From assembly GCF_938017615.1 (NCBI RefSeq), contig NZ_CALIJA010000073.1:1-13748 (forward strand): a stretch of 13,748 nucleotides of DNA. The letters run 5' to 3'. This document shows positions 1-6,464 of the stretch, in pieces; position 1 is the stretch's first letter; every line of letters starts with the position of its first letter. The position numbers and the translations under genes are program-made. The notes beneath the pieces are model-generated. The model did no database searches. It had not been told where the DNA came from and saw nothing but the letters and a program-made list of their open reading frames with translations. The stretch comes from an uncultured Campylobacter sp. GTDB lineage: Bacteria; Campylobacterota; Campylobacteria; Campylobacterales; Campylobacteraceae.

Positions 1-280
1 TTACGAGCTTTTAAAATTTTAAAATTTAAAAGCGGCGAAATTTCTCCCTTTGATTTCGGTAAAATTCTATCCGGCGGCTCGGTTTTGGCGTTTTTGAAAT
101 TTTAAAATTTTGATCGCTTTTATCCGCGAGCCGAGGTTGGAGCGCGAGCCGGAAATATCCGTCAAATCATGAAATCATAAATCGGGCGATAAATTTCACT
201 ATTCATTAATTTAATCTTTACAAAGTTGCGTAATTCTATTTTAAATTTCCCCCTTTTTTATCGCAAACAGCGAGATTGTT
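1..280. other. Non-coding region upstream of porin, with AT-rich inverted repeat
   Basis: I see no gene in this stretch. Bases 7-33 form an inverted repeat with perfect 9-base arms (GCTTTTAAA at 7-15, TTTAAAAGC at 25-33), which could end a gene lying to the left. The string AAATTTTAAAATTT recurs near 95-110. CGGCTCG at 75-81 is answered by CGAGCCG at 127-133. TTAATCTTTA at 211-220 resembles the half-site of the palindrome in the lysR/flavoprotein promoter region. Roles are unproven. Confidence 0.5.
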
Positions 281-326
281 TGATATAATTCATTTTATAA
301 ATATTTGTAAATCTTTATGAAAGGAG
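281..326 (+). promoter_or_regulatory. Porin promoter (extended -10) and ribosome binding site
   Basis: TGATATAAT at 281-289 is an extended -10 element (TG, one base, TATAAT), the usual core of sigma70 promoters in Campylobacter, where the -35 box is weak. A pyrimidine-rich stretch lies upstream around 247-260. Transcription would start near 295. AAGGAG at 321-326 is a strong Shine-Dalgarno sequence seven bases before the ATG at 334 and fixes that start. The leader contains TAAATCTTTATG (308-319), a 12-mer also present at 5151-5162. Confidence 0.75.
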
Positions 327-333
327 ATTTCGA

Positions 334-1725
334 ATGAAACTCATCAAACTAAGTTTAGCTGCGGCGTTTTGCGCATGTGCAGTGTCCTCGCTAAGCGCGG
401 CGGATAGCGTAGCCGAAGCGATCACTAATGGTAAGCTTGGCGGAACGGTAAAGACAACTTACGCCAGTAAAACCGTAGATAATAGAGGCGAAGCTGCTAC
501 GGGCGATAACGACTACGAGGCATTCGGCGTGGGTCTTGAGCTCGGATACGTTACCGATCCTCTTTACGGCTTTAGAATAGGGCTTACCGGACAGGGCTGG
601 TTGATGCCGTATCACGTAGGCTCAAGCAATAAGATCGCCTACGATAAGGAGTGGTATACTAAAGGTGCGGTATTATCGGAATTATACCTAGGATACGGCA
701 TAGGAAATACCGATATAAAGGCGGGTAGACAATATGTCGTTACTCCGCTCGTTGCTGGCAACTATACGAGGGCGTTTAAAGAAGCTTTCGAGGGCGTGGC
801 GATATCTAATAAAGATATCCCCGATACTACCTTGTGGGGCGGATGGTTTTATAAATTCCAAGGCAGGAGCAAAACCGCCATGGGCGCTCCGGCTGGCGAA
901 GGAAAGGCTCCTTTGTTTAAAGATAGGGTGATTCTGGGTAATATGACCGGTCCAGTCGCCGTAAAATTTGAAAATATCTTCTCCGCATACGTTCAAAATA
1001 AATCCTTGCCTTATACTACTTTAACCGGCGCTTACGCAGCGGTAACGGACGTAAAACCCGCTAACGCGTTAAAGGACGGCGACGTTAGCTTATATCTTGC
1101 CGAGGCAAATGTAAAAGTGCCCGTAGGCGAGATTTTAAAGCTGGGATTTGATCTTAATTACAAAGGCTCGCGCGTGGACGGAGGGCTGGAGCCAAGAAGG
1201 CTTGACGGCGATATGTTCGGCGCAAGAGTATCGGTTAGCGAGTTTTTCGGATTCGGCCTATCGTATGCCTATACGACCGTTAGCGATGATGATGCCGTTA
1301 TTTTGGGTGTCGGCAACGGCCCTGGATCATACACCGCTCTGCCTATCAGAGGTCCGTTCATCTTCACAGGATATGCGGGTATGGATACGCACAAGATCGT
1401 GCTTGATTACAACTTCGGTGCCATCGGCTTGGACGGCTTCAAAACCGCGCTACACTACGTAAAAGGCGATCAAGACAGAGTAGGCGGCACGAATAATATC
1501 AATGCTAGCGGGGCTGCGGGCCAAAAGGTCGGCACCAGCATGGACGTAGAGGGCTGGGCGGTAACGGCAAACTACGCTCCTAAGGCCGTTAAGGGGCTAA
1601 GCTTGGGCGTAACCTACACTGCGCTTGAGAGAAGCGACCACTACGCTAGCGGCGTAAATAGGAAGTTTGACGAGAACGAGATATGGTTGCAAGCTGCGTA
1701 TAAATTTGATCTAAGCGGCAACTAA
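334..1725 (+). CDS. Opr-family outer-membrane porin (Campylobacter MOMP-like)
   Basis: This 463-residue protein is predicted to be a beta-barrel porin for passive uptake of small solutes across the outer membrane. Residues 1-22 are a Sec signal peptide (start MKLIKLSLAAAF, likely cut after SLSA), very like the leader of Campylobacter major porins. The mature part lacks hydrophobic helices and has alternating, Gly- and aromatic-rich segments typical of porin strands, for example GLELGYVTDPLYGFRIGLTG early and LSLGVTYTALERSD near the end. The last strand ends in YKF, but four residues (DLSGN minus the barrel-closing part) extend beyond the usual terminal Phe, which is slightly odd. It is monocistronic, with its own promoter and a downstream hairpin. 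The substrate is unknown. Proximity to a periplasmic respiratory operon could mean uptake of its acceptor, but no shared transcript is visible. Family assignment is firm, specificity is not. Confidence 0.85.
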   Translation: MKLIKLSLAAAFCACAVSSLSAADSVAEAITNGKLGGTVKTTYASKTVDNRGEAATGDNDYEAFGVGLELGYVTDPLYGFRIGLTGQGWLMPYHVGSSNKIAYDKEWYTKGAVLSELYLGYGIGNTDIKAGRQYVVTPLVAGNYTRAFKEAFEGVAISNKDIPDTTLWGGWFYKFQGRSKTAMGAPAGEGKAPLFKDRVILGNMTGPVAVKFENIFSAYVQNKSLPYTTLTGAYAAVTDVKPANALKDGDVSLYLAEANVKVPVGEILKLGFDLNYKGSRVDGGLEPRRLDGDMFGARVSVSEFFGFGLSYAYTTVSDDDAVILGVGNGPGSYTALPIRGPFIFTGYAGMDTHKIVLDYNFGAIGLDGFKTALHYVKGDQDRVGGTNNINASGAAGQKVGTSMDVEGWAVTANYAPKAVKGLSLGVTYTALERSDHYASGVNRKFDENEIWLQAAYKFDLSGN

Positions 1726-1731
1726 AGCTTT

Positions 1732-1757
1732 AAAGAGTGGAGTATTTTCCGCTCTTT
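1732..1757 (+). terminator. Probable terminator after porin gene
   Basis: AAAGAGTGGA (1732-1741) pairs with TCCGCTCTTT (1748-1757) as a 10-bp stem with one G-U pair and a 6-base loop, starting seven bases after the stop codon. The trailing T-run is short (CTTTCTC), so termination may be imperfect. A second small hairpin (AGCAAGC 1774-1780, GCTTGCT 1785-1791) follows. Confidence 0.6.
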
Positions 1758-2349
1758 CTCATCCGTATCATCAAGCAAGCTCGCGCTTGCTAAATTGCTT
1801 CATCCAAATTTACACAGACTTTTCAAATTTAATGAAATAAGGACGAAATTTAGACGATAAATTTAAATGATAGATTCGGCAAAATTTCAGGGAGACGGAA
1901 TTTTAAATTTGCCGATCCGATCCGCTAAATTTTAAAATTATAAAGCCTTACTATTAAATTTAACGCAGCTATGTAATCTAGTAAAATTTCAGCAACATTT
2001 CGTAGAATAAGCGCACTGTATATCTGACATCGGCAAACTGATGTTGTCTTTAGGTCCTTAATATAGCAGGCGTTGACTACGCCCTAGTATACGGCGCTAA
2101 GATATCAAAAAAAGCGATGATTTTTGCACGGCTTCTTTCGATGAAATTTTAAATTTGGATAAATTTTAAAGCTTGCCCGTAAAGCGTAAAAGAGATGAAA
2201 AAGGATAAAATTTTAGCTATCGGATCAAGCGGAATAAAAGCGAGATAAAATTTGACCCGTTAAATTTAACTCGCCGCGGATTAAATCGAAGCCCAAATTT
2301 GAGCTTTAAATTTAACCCGCGGCGGAGCATGAATTGAAGCGCGAATCGA
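1758..2349. other. Long spacer without a convincing gene
   Basis: No open frame of useful length with a ribosome site is visible here. It holds several structures: a hairpin at 1774-1791; an inverted repeat CGGCAAA (1877-1883) with TTTGCCG (1908-1914); ACATC/GATGT around 2029-2046; and GGCGT/ACGCC at 2069-2083. The stretch from about 2025 to 2150 is less AAATTT-rich than its surroundings. It reads in pieces of two plus frames as protein-like sequence (for example VDYALVYGAKISKK from 2072), broken by stops. This could be a decayed gene or a small RNA. I cannot name it. Confidence 0.35.
2260..2324. repeat. Direct and inverted repeat pair downstream of the cytochrome operon
   Basis: TTAAATTTAAC occurs at 2260-2270 and again at 2306-2316. 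Next to these copies, CGCCGCGG (2272-2279) and CCGCGGCG (2317-2324) form perfect 8-base inverted arms 37 bases apart. The pair lies just beyond the end of the minus-strand operon and could fold in RNA from either strand. A terminator or transcript-stabilising role is possible but not shown. Confidence 0.4.
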
Positions 2350-2372
2350 AACGCTTACAATCTCAAAGCGTT
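2350..2372 (-). terminator. Weak hairpin at the end of the cytochrome operon
   Basis: AACGCTT (2350-2356) and AAGCGTT (2366-2372) form a 7-bp stem overlapping the stop codon of the NapC/NrfH-like gene. There is no clear T-run after it on the minus strand, so its termination function is uncertain. Confidence 0.35.
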
Positions 2373-3042
2373 ATTTCTTCGCGTTAGAAGCGTCCATAAA
2401 GGCCTGCTCTTCGGCACTCGGTTTATACTCGTCACCGAAAAATCCCTTCTTAGCCTTGATCTTTTCCTCCATCATCTTCTTTTCGTAAATTTTATACGTC
2501 GGTCGCCAGTACTCTAGGTAGTTGCGAAGCCCAATGCCGTGCCCTGCGCTTACGTGGCAGCTCGCGCATTTGAGCTCGCGCTCGGTGCCTAGGAGCTTTT
2601 TGTAGTGCGCGTGCATGCGCTGCGCCTGCTCGGAGGTGATTTTGCTGTCGATCACGGTGGCGTGGCAGCTCGTGCAGCCGTTGTCAAACACATAGTGCTC
2701 GCGGTTTTCGCGCCTTTTATTCCAGTCGTATTTCTCAGGCTCGTCAAAGAAGTGCGAGTAGCCCTCCAACACGCCGTTTTTCGCCTTTTGATAGACGTAT
2801 TTTACAATATTGTCGTGCGGCAGGTGACAATCGACGCATTTGGCTTTGACGCCCGTTTTGCCCTTGCCCGAGTGGACGTCGTCTTGATAGGCGATCACCA
2901 TCGGATCCATCTCGTGGCATACGTCGCAGAATTTATCGGTGCTAGTTTTTTCAAGCGCGTAATGCACCGGCACGACGACGAAAAACCCTATAATGCCGCT
3001 TATTAAGATGATAAGCGCTAGTAATTTTTTAGAAATTCTCAT
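2371..3042 (-). CDS. NapC/NrfH-family membrane tetraheme cytochrome c (FccC-like quinol dehydrogenase)
   Basis: This 223-residue protein is expected to oxidise menaquinol at the outer face of the inner membrane and pass electrons to the periplasmic cytochrome encoded just upstream. One transmembrane anchor lies at about residues 7-27. Four CXXCH heme sites follow at about 39-43, 69-73, 123-127 and 159-163. The first reads CDVCHEM, the CXXCHXM form in which NrfH-type proteins use the Met as heme ligand. The C-terminal 50 residues are charged. I chose the ATG at 3042 because its first bases overlap the stop of the upstream gene (ATGA), a GGGGGTGA ribosome site precedes it, and the anchor then starts normally. 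Earlier in-frame starts (3060, 3126) would add a tail lying inside the upstream gene. With the tetraheme protein and flavoprotein it matches Wolinella FccABC; NrfH or CymA-like alone is less likely given the neighbours. Confidence 0.85.
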   Translation of the reverse strand: MRISKKLLALIILISGIIGFFVVVPVHYALEKTSTDKFCDVCHEMDPMVIAYQDDVHSGKGKTGVKAKCVDCHLPHDNIVKYVYQKAKNGVLEGYSHFFDEPEKYDWNKRRENREHYVFDNGCTSCHATVIDSKITSEQAQRMHAHYKKLLGTERELKCASCHVSAGHGIGLRNYLEYWRPTYKIYEKKMMEEKIKAKKGFFGDEYKPSAEEQAFMDASNAKK

Positions 3043-3470
3043 GGTGTCACCCCCATCCATTGCGGCACTTCGTGCTCGTGGCATTCGGTACACATATTCG
3101 TAGATGCCTTGTGCTCGTTGTGGCACTCGTCGCAGTATAGCGTAGGACCGTCGTGGACGGAGTTGTGCGGATTAGCCTTAAGTGTATCCATAAATTTAAG
3201 CCTCAAAGCGAGCTGTTTTTTGTCGCCGTGGCAGCTGATACAGCCTTTGTCGCCGATGCTTTTAAATTTAGACGGATCGCTTCCTTGATTTACGTGGCAA
3301 TCGACGCAGTCAAACGCCAAATGCTCGTGGTACGGCTTTAGTTTGTACTTTGCTCTAAGCTCATCTGAAACGACTATTGTCGTGGCGTTGGCGTCGTTAG
3401 CGGACGGCGCGCCGAACAAAGTCGCGATGATACAGCACAAAAACAATGCCGTAAAACTGAAATTCTTCAT
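3039..3470 (-). CDS. Small periplasmic tetraheme cytochrome c (FccB-like electron carrier)
   Basis: This 143-residue protein has an N-terminal signal peptide (MKNFSFTALFLCC...) and four CXXCH sites at about residues 55-59, 77-81, 113-117 and 127-131, with extra His residues (for example PHNSVH, ECHNEH) able to be distal ligands. Size and heme spacing resemble the tetraheme domain that Shewanella flavocytochrome c carries fused to its flavin domain. Here it is a separate protein, as in Wolinella FccB. Its likely job is to carry electrons from the membrane NapC/NrfH-like protein to the flavoprotein. The ATG at 3470 is preferred because AAAAGG (3477-3482 on the other strand) sits six bases upstream; a TTG two codons earlier is possible. 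It overlaps the next gene by four bases, so the two are probably translationally coupled. Confidence 0.82.
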   Translation of the reverse strand: MKNFSFTALFLCCIIATLFGAPSANDANATTIVVSDELRAKYKLKPYHEHLAFDCVDCHVNQGSDPSKFKSIGDKGCISCHGDKKQLALRLKFMDTLKANPHNSVHDGPTLYCDECHNEHKASTNMCTECHEHEVPQWMGVTP

Positions 3471-3550
3471 TTGCAACCTTTTATAAAACTGCCTTGCGGG
3501 CCCGCGAAAGCTAGCCTGTAAGGCTTAAGAGAGCCTACGCTCCGACTAAA
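3471..3550 (-). other. Intergenic segment with hairpins between flavoprotein and cytochrome genes
   Basis: The 80 bases carry a perfect palindrome GCGGGCCCGC (3496-3505) and a tight hairpin AGCCT/AGGCT (3513-3517 and 3521-3525), then the ribosome site of the tetraheme gene. Without a T-run this is unlikely to stop transcription fully. It may be a processing or stability element setting different levels of flavoprotein and cytochromes, which is inference only. Confidence 0.4.
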
Positions 3551-5092
3551 TTAGGCGATCTGCTCGCCAGCGATCATTCCGAAAACTATGCAGTCTGTGA
3601 TCGCTACGGTACCTAAGCGGCTAGCGCCGTGAGTACCGCCGGTGATCTCGCCCGCAGCCCAAAGGCCTGGGATCGGTTTATTGGTTTTAGATGATAAGAC
3701 CTCGGCTTTGGTGTTGATCTTTAGGCCGCCCATCGTGTGGTGAGGCTTCGGCGAGAGGCGGATGACGTAGAAAGGTCCCGCTTCGTTGATCTCGCTAAGC
3801 GCGCTTTCTTGCTTGCCAAACTCGTCTTTTTTGGCTTTAACGCCTTCGTTGTATTTTTTGACGCTCTCTTTTAAGGCATCCGCAGGCACGCCGTATTTGC
3901 TAGCGATCTCATCTAGGCTCGCGCATTCGCCCACTACCTTACCGCCTGCCATGCCTTTAGAAATAACCTCTTCGCTTAGGTCTTTAAACGCCATTTTGGT
4001 ATCGGCGAAGGTTATCGGATAGGCTTTTGGATCCTCGCGTAAAATTTTAAACTCCGCATCTGCGCGAGTCTTGCGATCTGCAAGCTCGTTCATAAAGCGT
4101 TTTCCTGTGCGAACGTCCACGGCGATGCCGTATTTAAAGGTGCCTTGCTGAGTTAGGATCGGAGCGGTACCGAAGCCCTTCTCATCGGGGCTCGCCCACG
4201 GACCGAACTGGATCCAGTCTACTTGCACCGGATACGCGCCGATCTCAAAGGCTTTTAGCAGCACGCCCGCGGTAGCTCCCGCGTGATTTGTGCTATCAAC
4301 GTCATCAGGAATGCGCGGATCTTGAAGCTTGCGGAAAATTTTATCGCGGCAAAATCCGCCCGCTGCGAGCACTACGCCTTTTTTGGCTTTGAGCGTCTTT
4401 TTAGTGCCGCTCGTGTTTTCAAGATCGTCGCTGTAGAGATTTGGATCAAATTTATACTCCTCGCGGATCACGACGCCCGCTACGCGATCTCCGTCCATTA
4501 CGAAATCGTCAAATTTTGCGCGGCGGCGAAGCTCGCAGCCCTTATCTTTTAGCGCTTCAAATTTTTCAAGCATCGGCTGGATGTAGCCAGAGCCGCTATC
4601 ATTCGTAGTTAGCATCGAGCGCGCGACGCTGTGTCCGCCGAAGTGCGCGCAGTGATCCATCTTAAATTGCACGCCGTTATCTACGAGGAATTTAAACGCG
4701 TCTAAACCGCGATCGGCTAGGGTGCTTAAAAGCTCGGGGTGGTTGATGCCAAGTCCTGCTTTTAGGCAGTCGTTCATAAATAGCTCTTTGCTGTCTTTGA
4801 TGCCCGTTTTTTCCTGCACGGGGTTCATCGGTACGCTCATACCGCCGCCGTTGATGACAGAGTTTCCGCCGATACGGCCCATCTTTTCGAGAATCAAGAC
4901 TTTGTTGCCTTTCTCGGCTGCTTTTAAGCCCGCCGCAAGCCCCGCAAAGCCGCTACCGATGATGATTACATCCCACTCCTCGTCAAATTTGACGTCCTTT
5001 GCGTCCACAGCACTTGCTTGCGCATTCACCGCGCTAAGTGCGAGTGCACCGGCTCCTACCATACCCATTTTCAGTATGTCGCGTCTCTGCAT
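3551..5092 (-). CDS. Tat-exported FAD-dependent enoate reductase (FccA/fumarate-reductase flavoprotein family)
   Basis: This 513-residue periplasmic flavoprotein should reduce the C=C bond of an unsaturated carboxylate, as the terminal reductase of anaerobic respiration. Residues 1-28 are a twin-arginine-type leader (MQRRDILKMG, cut near AQASA). The FAD fold begins at GSGFAGLAAG (46-55), with E69 closing the Rossmann motif and GGNS at 75-78. Family active-site residues seen are R340 (in ELADRK, matching catalytic R402 of Shewanella Fcc3), HHTMGG at 451-456 and R492 in GASRLG; the spacing of H452 to R492 equals that of Fcc3 H504 to R544. At positions equal to Fcc3 H365, E378 and R381 I read G297, Q316 and F319, so the second carboxylate site and proton relay differ. 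It has no heme motif; hemes are supplied by the next gene. The start has AAGGGG upstream. Methacrylate or another monocarboxylate is more likely than fumarate. Confidence 0.85.
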   Translation of the reverse strand: MQRRDILKMGMVGAGALALSAVNAQASAVDAKDVKFDEEWDVIIIGSGFAGLAAGLKAAEKGNKVLILEKMGRIGGNSVINGGGMSVPMNPVQEKTGIKDSKELFMNDCLKAGLGINHPELLSTLADRGLDAFKFLVDNGVQFKMDHCAHFGGHSVARSMLTTNDSGSGYIQPMLEKFEALKDKGCELRRRAKFDDFVMDGDRVAGVVIREEYKFDPNLYSDDLENTSGTKKTLKAKKGVVLAAGGFCRDKIFRKLQDPRIPDDVDSTNHAGATAGVLLKAFEIGAYPVQVDWIQFGPWASPDEKGFGTAPILTQQGTFKYGIAVDVRTGKRFMNELADRKTRADAEFKILREDPKAYPITFADTKMAFKDLSEEVISKGMAGGKVVGECASLDEIASKYGVPADALKESVKKYNEGVKAKKDEFGKQESALSEINEAGPFYVIRLSPKPHHTMGGLKINTKAEVLSSKTNKPIPGLWAAGEITGGTHGASRLGTVAITDCIVFGMIAGEQIA

Positions 5093-5117
5093 ATTTGCCC
5101 CTTTACTTAGAGATTTT

Positions 5118-5134
5118 TTAATCTTAAAGATTAA
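5118..5134. promoter_or_regulatory. Perfect 17-bp palindrome, candidate LysR-type operator
   Basis: TTAATCTT (5118-5125), one central A, and AAGATTAA (5127-5134) make a perfect palindrome in the divergent intergenic region, fitting the dyad form of LysR-type sites (contains ATC-N5-GAT). It lies about at the start of the flavoprotein transcript and roughly 70 bases upstream of the predicted lysR start. A related half-site, TAAATCTTTA, is at 5151-5160. Binding by the adjacent regulator is inferred. Confidence 0.6.
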
Positions 5135-5141
5135 TGTCGTA

Positions 5142-5170
5142 ATTTTATATTAAATCTTTATGTAAGTCAA
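5142..5170 (-). promoter_or_regulatory. Promoter of the flavoprotein-cytochrome operon
   Basis: On the minus strand TTGACT (5165-5170) and TAAAAT (5142-5147) are near-consensus -35 and -10 boxes with a 17-base spacer. Transcription would start near 5135, inside or beside the palindrome at 5118-5134. The half-site TAAATCTTTA sits between the two boxes, so a bound regulator could control polymerase access. Confidence 0.6.
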
Positions 5171-5183
5171 ATGTTATTTGGTA

Positions 5184-5226
5184 TATAATTTAATAGCTAA
5201 AGGCTATAAAATTTCAACCGAAGGGG
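5184..5226 (+). promoter_or_regulatory. lysR-type regulator promoter and ribosome site
   Basis: TATAAT at 5184-5189 is a consensus -10 box for the rightward regulator gene. AAGGGG at 5221-5226 is its Shine-Dalgarno sequence six bases before the ATG at 5233. The flavoprotein gene uses the same AAGGGGCAAA ribosome-site string on the other strand. Confidence 0.6.
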
Positions 5227-5232
5227 CAAAAA

Positions 5233-6144
5233 ATGAGCCTGCGACATATGGAATTCGCGGTAAAAATTTCGGAGCTTAAAAGCTTTACAAAGGCGGCGAG
5301 CGAGCTTGGAATCGCGCAGCCGTCGCTTTCAAAGAGCATTATGCTTTTAGAAAAGGAGCTAGGGATCGAAATTTTTGATAGAAAAAACGGGCTTGAGCTT
5401 ACCTATGCGGGCGAAATTTACATCGCCAGAGCGAAAAATATGCTTAGGCTCAATAAGGAGCTAAATAACGAAATACGCGGGCTTTCGTCTATCAAGACGG
5501 GCAAGCTCGTAATCGGCGCGACCTCGACCAGCTTTAAATTTATCGAAAAGATCATCGCGATGTTTTATAGCAGATTTTCCAAAGCCGACATCAGGGTCGT
5601 GCACGCTCACTCCGAGCCCGCACTCATCGAGATGCTAAAAAGCGGCGAGCTTGACATCGTCTATGCCGCGCATTTCGGCGAGCTTTCTGCGGAGGGGCTT
5701 GAGTGCGAGTTTATAAAAAAGCGCAGGCTGCTTCTAAGCGTCTGCTCCTCCCATCCCGCCGTTTCGCGAGCGAGTATAAATTCTACCGATAGATACCCCA
5801 AGATCGCGCTTAGCGAGTTTAAATCCGATAAATTTGCAATCAGCAGTAAAATTTTAAAAAGCGAATCGAACTTTAAAAAGATCTTTGAAAACGCCGGCTT
5901 TACGCCTCAAATTTTCTGTGACACCTCCTATCTGTACGTGGCTAACGCGATGGTCGCGGCGGGGCTTTGCGTGAGCTTTAGCTTCGCGCGGTACATTTTT
6001 GAGACGCAGAAGGACTACATCACGCTCTTTGACGTCGCGGATGAGCCGCTTTTGGACGTGTCGTTTTCGGTCGTGTATAAAAAACCCTCCAAGCTCGCAA
6101 AGGAATTTATAAAGATGATAAAAGCGGGCAAAAGCGGCGAGTAG
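5233..6144 (+). CDS. LysR-family transcriptional regulator, divergent from the enoate reductase operon
   Basis: This 303-residue protein has the standard LysR layout. A winged helix-turn-helix occupies residues 1-60 (with SFTKAASELGIAQPSLSKSI as the core helices). A coiled linker helix runs from about 60 to 88, and a two-lobed effector-binding domain starts at TGKLVIGATS near residue 90 and runs to about 297. Length is normal for the family. It is transcribed away from the flavoprotein-cytochrome operon across a 140-base spacer that holds both promoters and a perfect palindrome, which is the classic arrangement for a LysR activator of its divergent neighbours. The effector is probably the substrate or product of the reductase, an unsaturated carboxylate, but nothing in the sequence identifies it. 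No symbol can be assigned. Confidence 0.9.
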   Translation: MSLRHMEFAVKISELKSFTKAASELGIAQPSLSKSIMLLEKELGIEIFDRKNGLELTYAGEIYIARAKNMLRLNKELNNEIRGLSSIKTGKLVIGATSTSFKFIEKIIAMFYSRFSKADIRVVHAHSEPALIEMLKSGELDIVYAAHFGELSAEGLECEFIKKRRLLLSVCSSHPAVSRASINSTDRYPKIALSEFKSDKFAISSKILKSESNFKKIFENAGFTPQIFCDTSYLYVANAMVAAGLCVSFSFARYIFETQKDYITLFDVADEPLLDVSFSVVYKKPSKLAKEFIKMIKAGKSGE

Positions 6145-6181
6145 GGCGCGGGTTTAAATTTAATAACGCGCCGCGAGGCGC
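6145..6181. terminator. GC-rich overlapping hairpins between convergent genes
   Basis: Immediately after the lysR stop, GGCGCG (6145-6150) pairs with CGCGCC (6167-6172). The latter bases can instead form a tight stem GCGCC (6168-6172) with GGCGC (6177-6181) closed by a GCGA tetraloop. The two folds exclude each other. The site is the likely transcription end for the regulator, but no strong T-run follows on either strand. Confidence 0.45.
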
Positions 6182-6200
6182 TGCGACCAAAAGGCTTTTA

Positions 6201-6410
6201 AAATTTCATCTTGCAATCTTGCTCTTTAAATTTAAGCTCACAACCTGCTTGGTCGAAATTTCATCTCAAATTTTATCTTGCGCTCTAATCGGTTAAATTT
6301 TATCTTGCACATGCAGACTAAATTTTATCTCGCAGCAGGTTGGATTAAAATTTTCATTTGCCGCGGCTGCGTAAATTTACGGTACGCTCTTTTTATAAAA
6401 TTTTATCTGC
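6201..6410 (+). repeat. Degenerate tandem repeat, unit about 25-28 bases with AAATTTTATCTTGC core
   Basis: The 320-base gap between convergent genes holds no gene but repeated copies of a core close to AAATTTTATCTTGC, starting at 6201, 6256 (partial), 6268, 6295, 6320, 6348 and 6398. Bare AAATTT at 6228 and 6373 fills the missing steps, giving a step of mostly 25-28 bases. AACCTGCT (6242-6249) and AGCAGGTT (6334-6341) are inverted arms inside the array. The same core occurs in nearby coding tails. Confidence 0.65.
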
Positions 6411-6464
6411 AAGCGGGACAAAGAGCGCCTATCCGGTGCTTTCGGCTCTTTGACTTTCGCTTGA

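Noticed and set aside
2195..2248. Short plus-strand frame MKKDKILAIGSSGIKAR
   Set aside because: Seventeen codons without a clear ribosome site in AT-rich spacer are expected by chance; no support beyond the ATG.
2605..3006. Plus-strand 133-codon frame opposite the NapC/NrfH-like gene
   Set aside because: The opposite strand encodes four CXXCH motifs and a membrane anchor in the right order; the plus frame is its complement and has no start signals.
3043..3126. N-terminal extension of the NapC/NrfH-like protein from 3126
   Set aside because: It would put 28 Arg-rich residues before the anchor and overlap the tetraheme gene by nearly 90 bases; the ATG at 3042 has coupling overlap and a ribosome site.
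6201..6410. CRISPR array
   Set aside because: The recurring core is only about 12-14 bases, copies are imperfect and spacing varies (12 to 55 bases), with no conserved 25-37-base repeat and no cas genes nearby.
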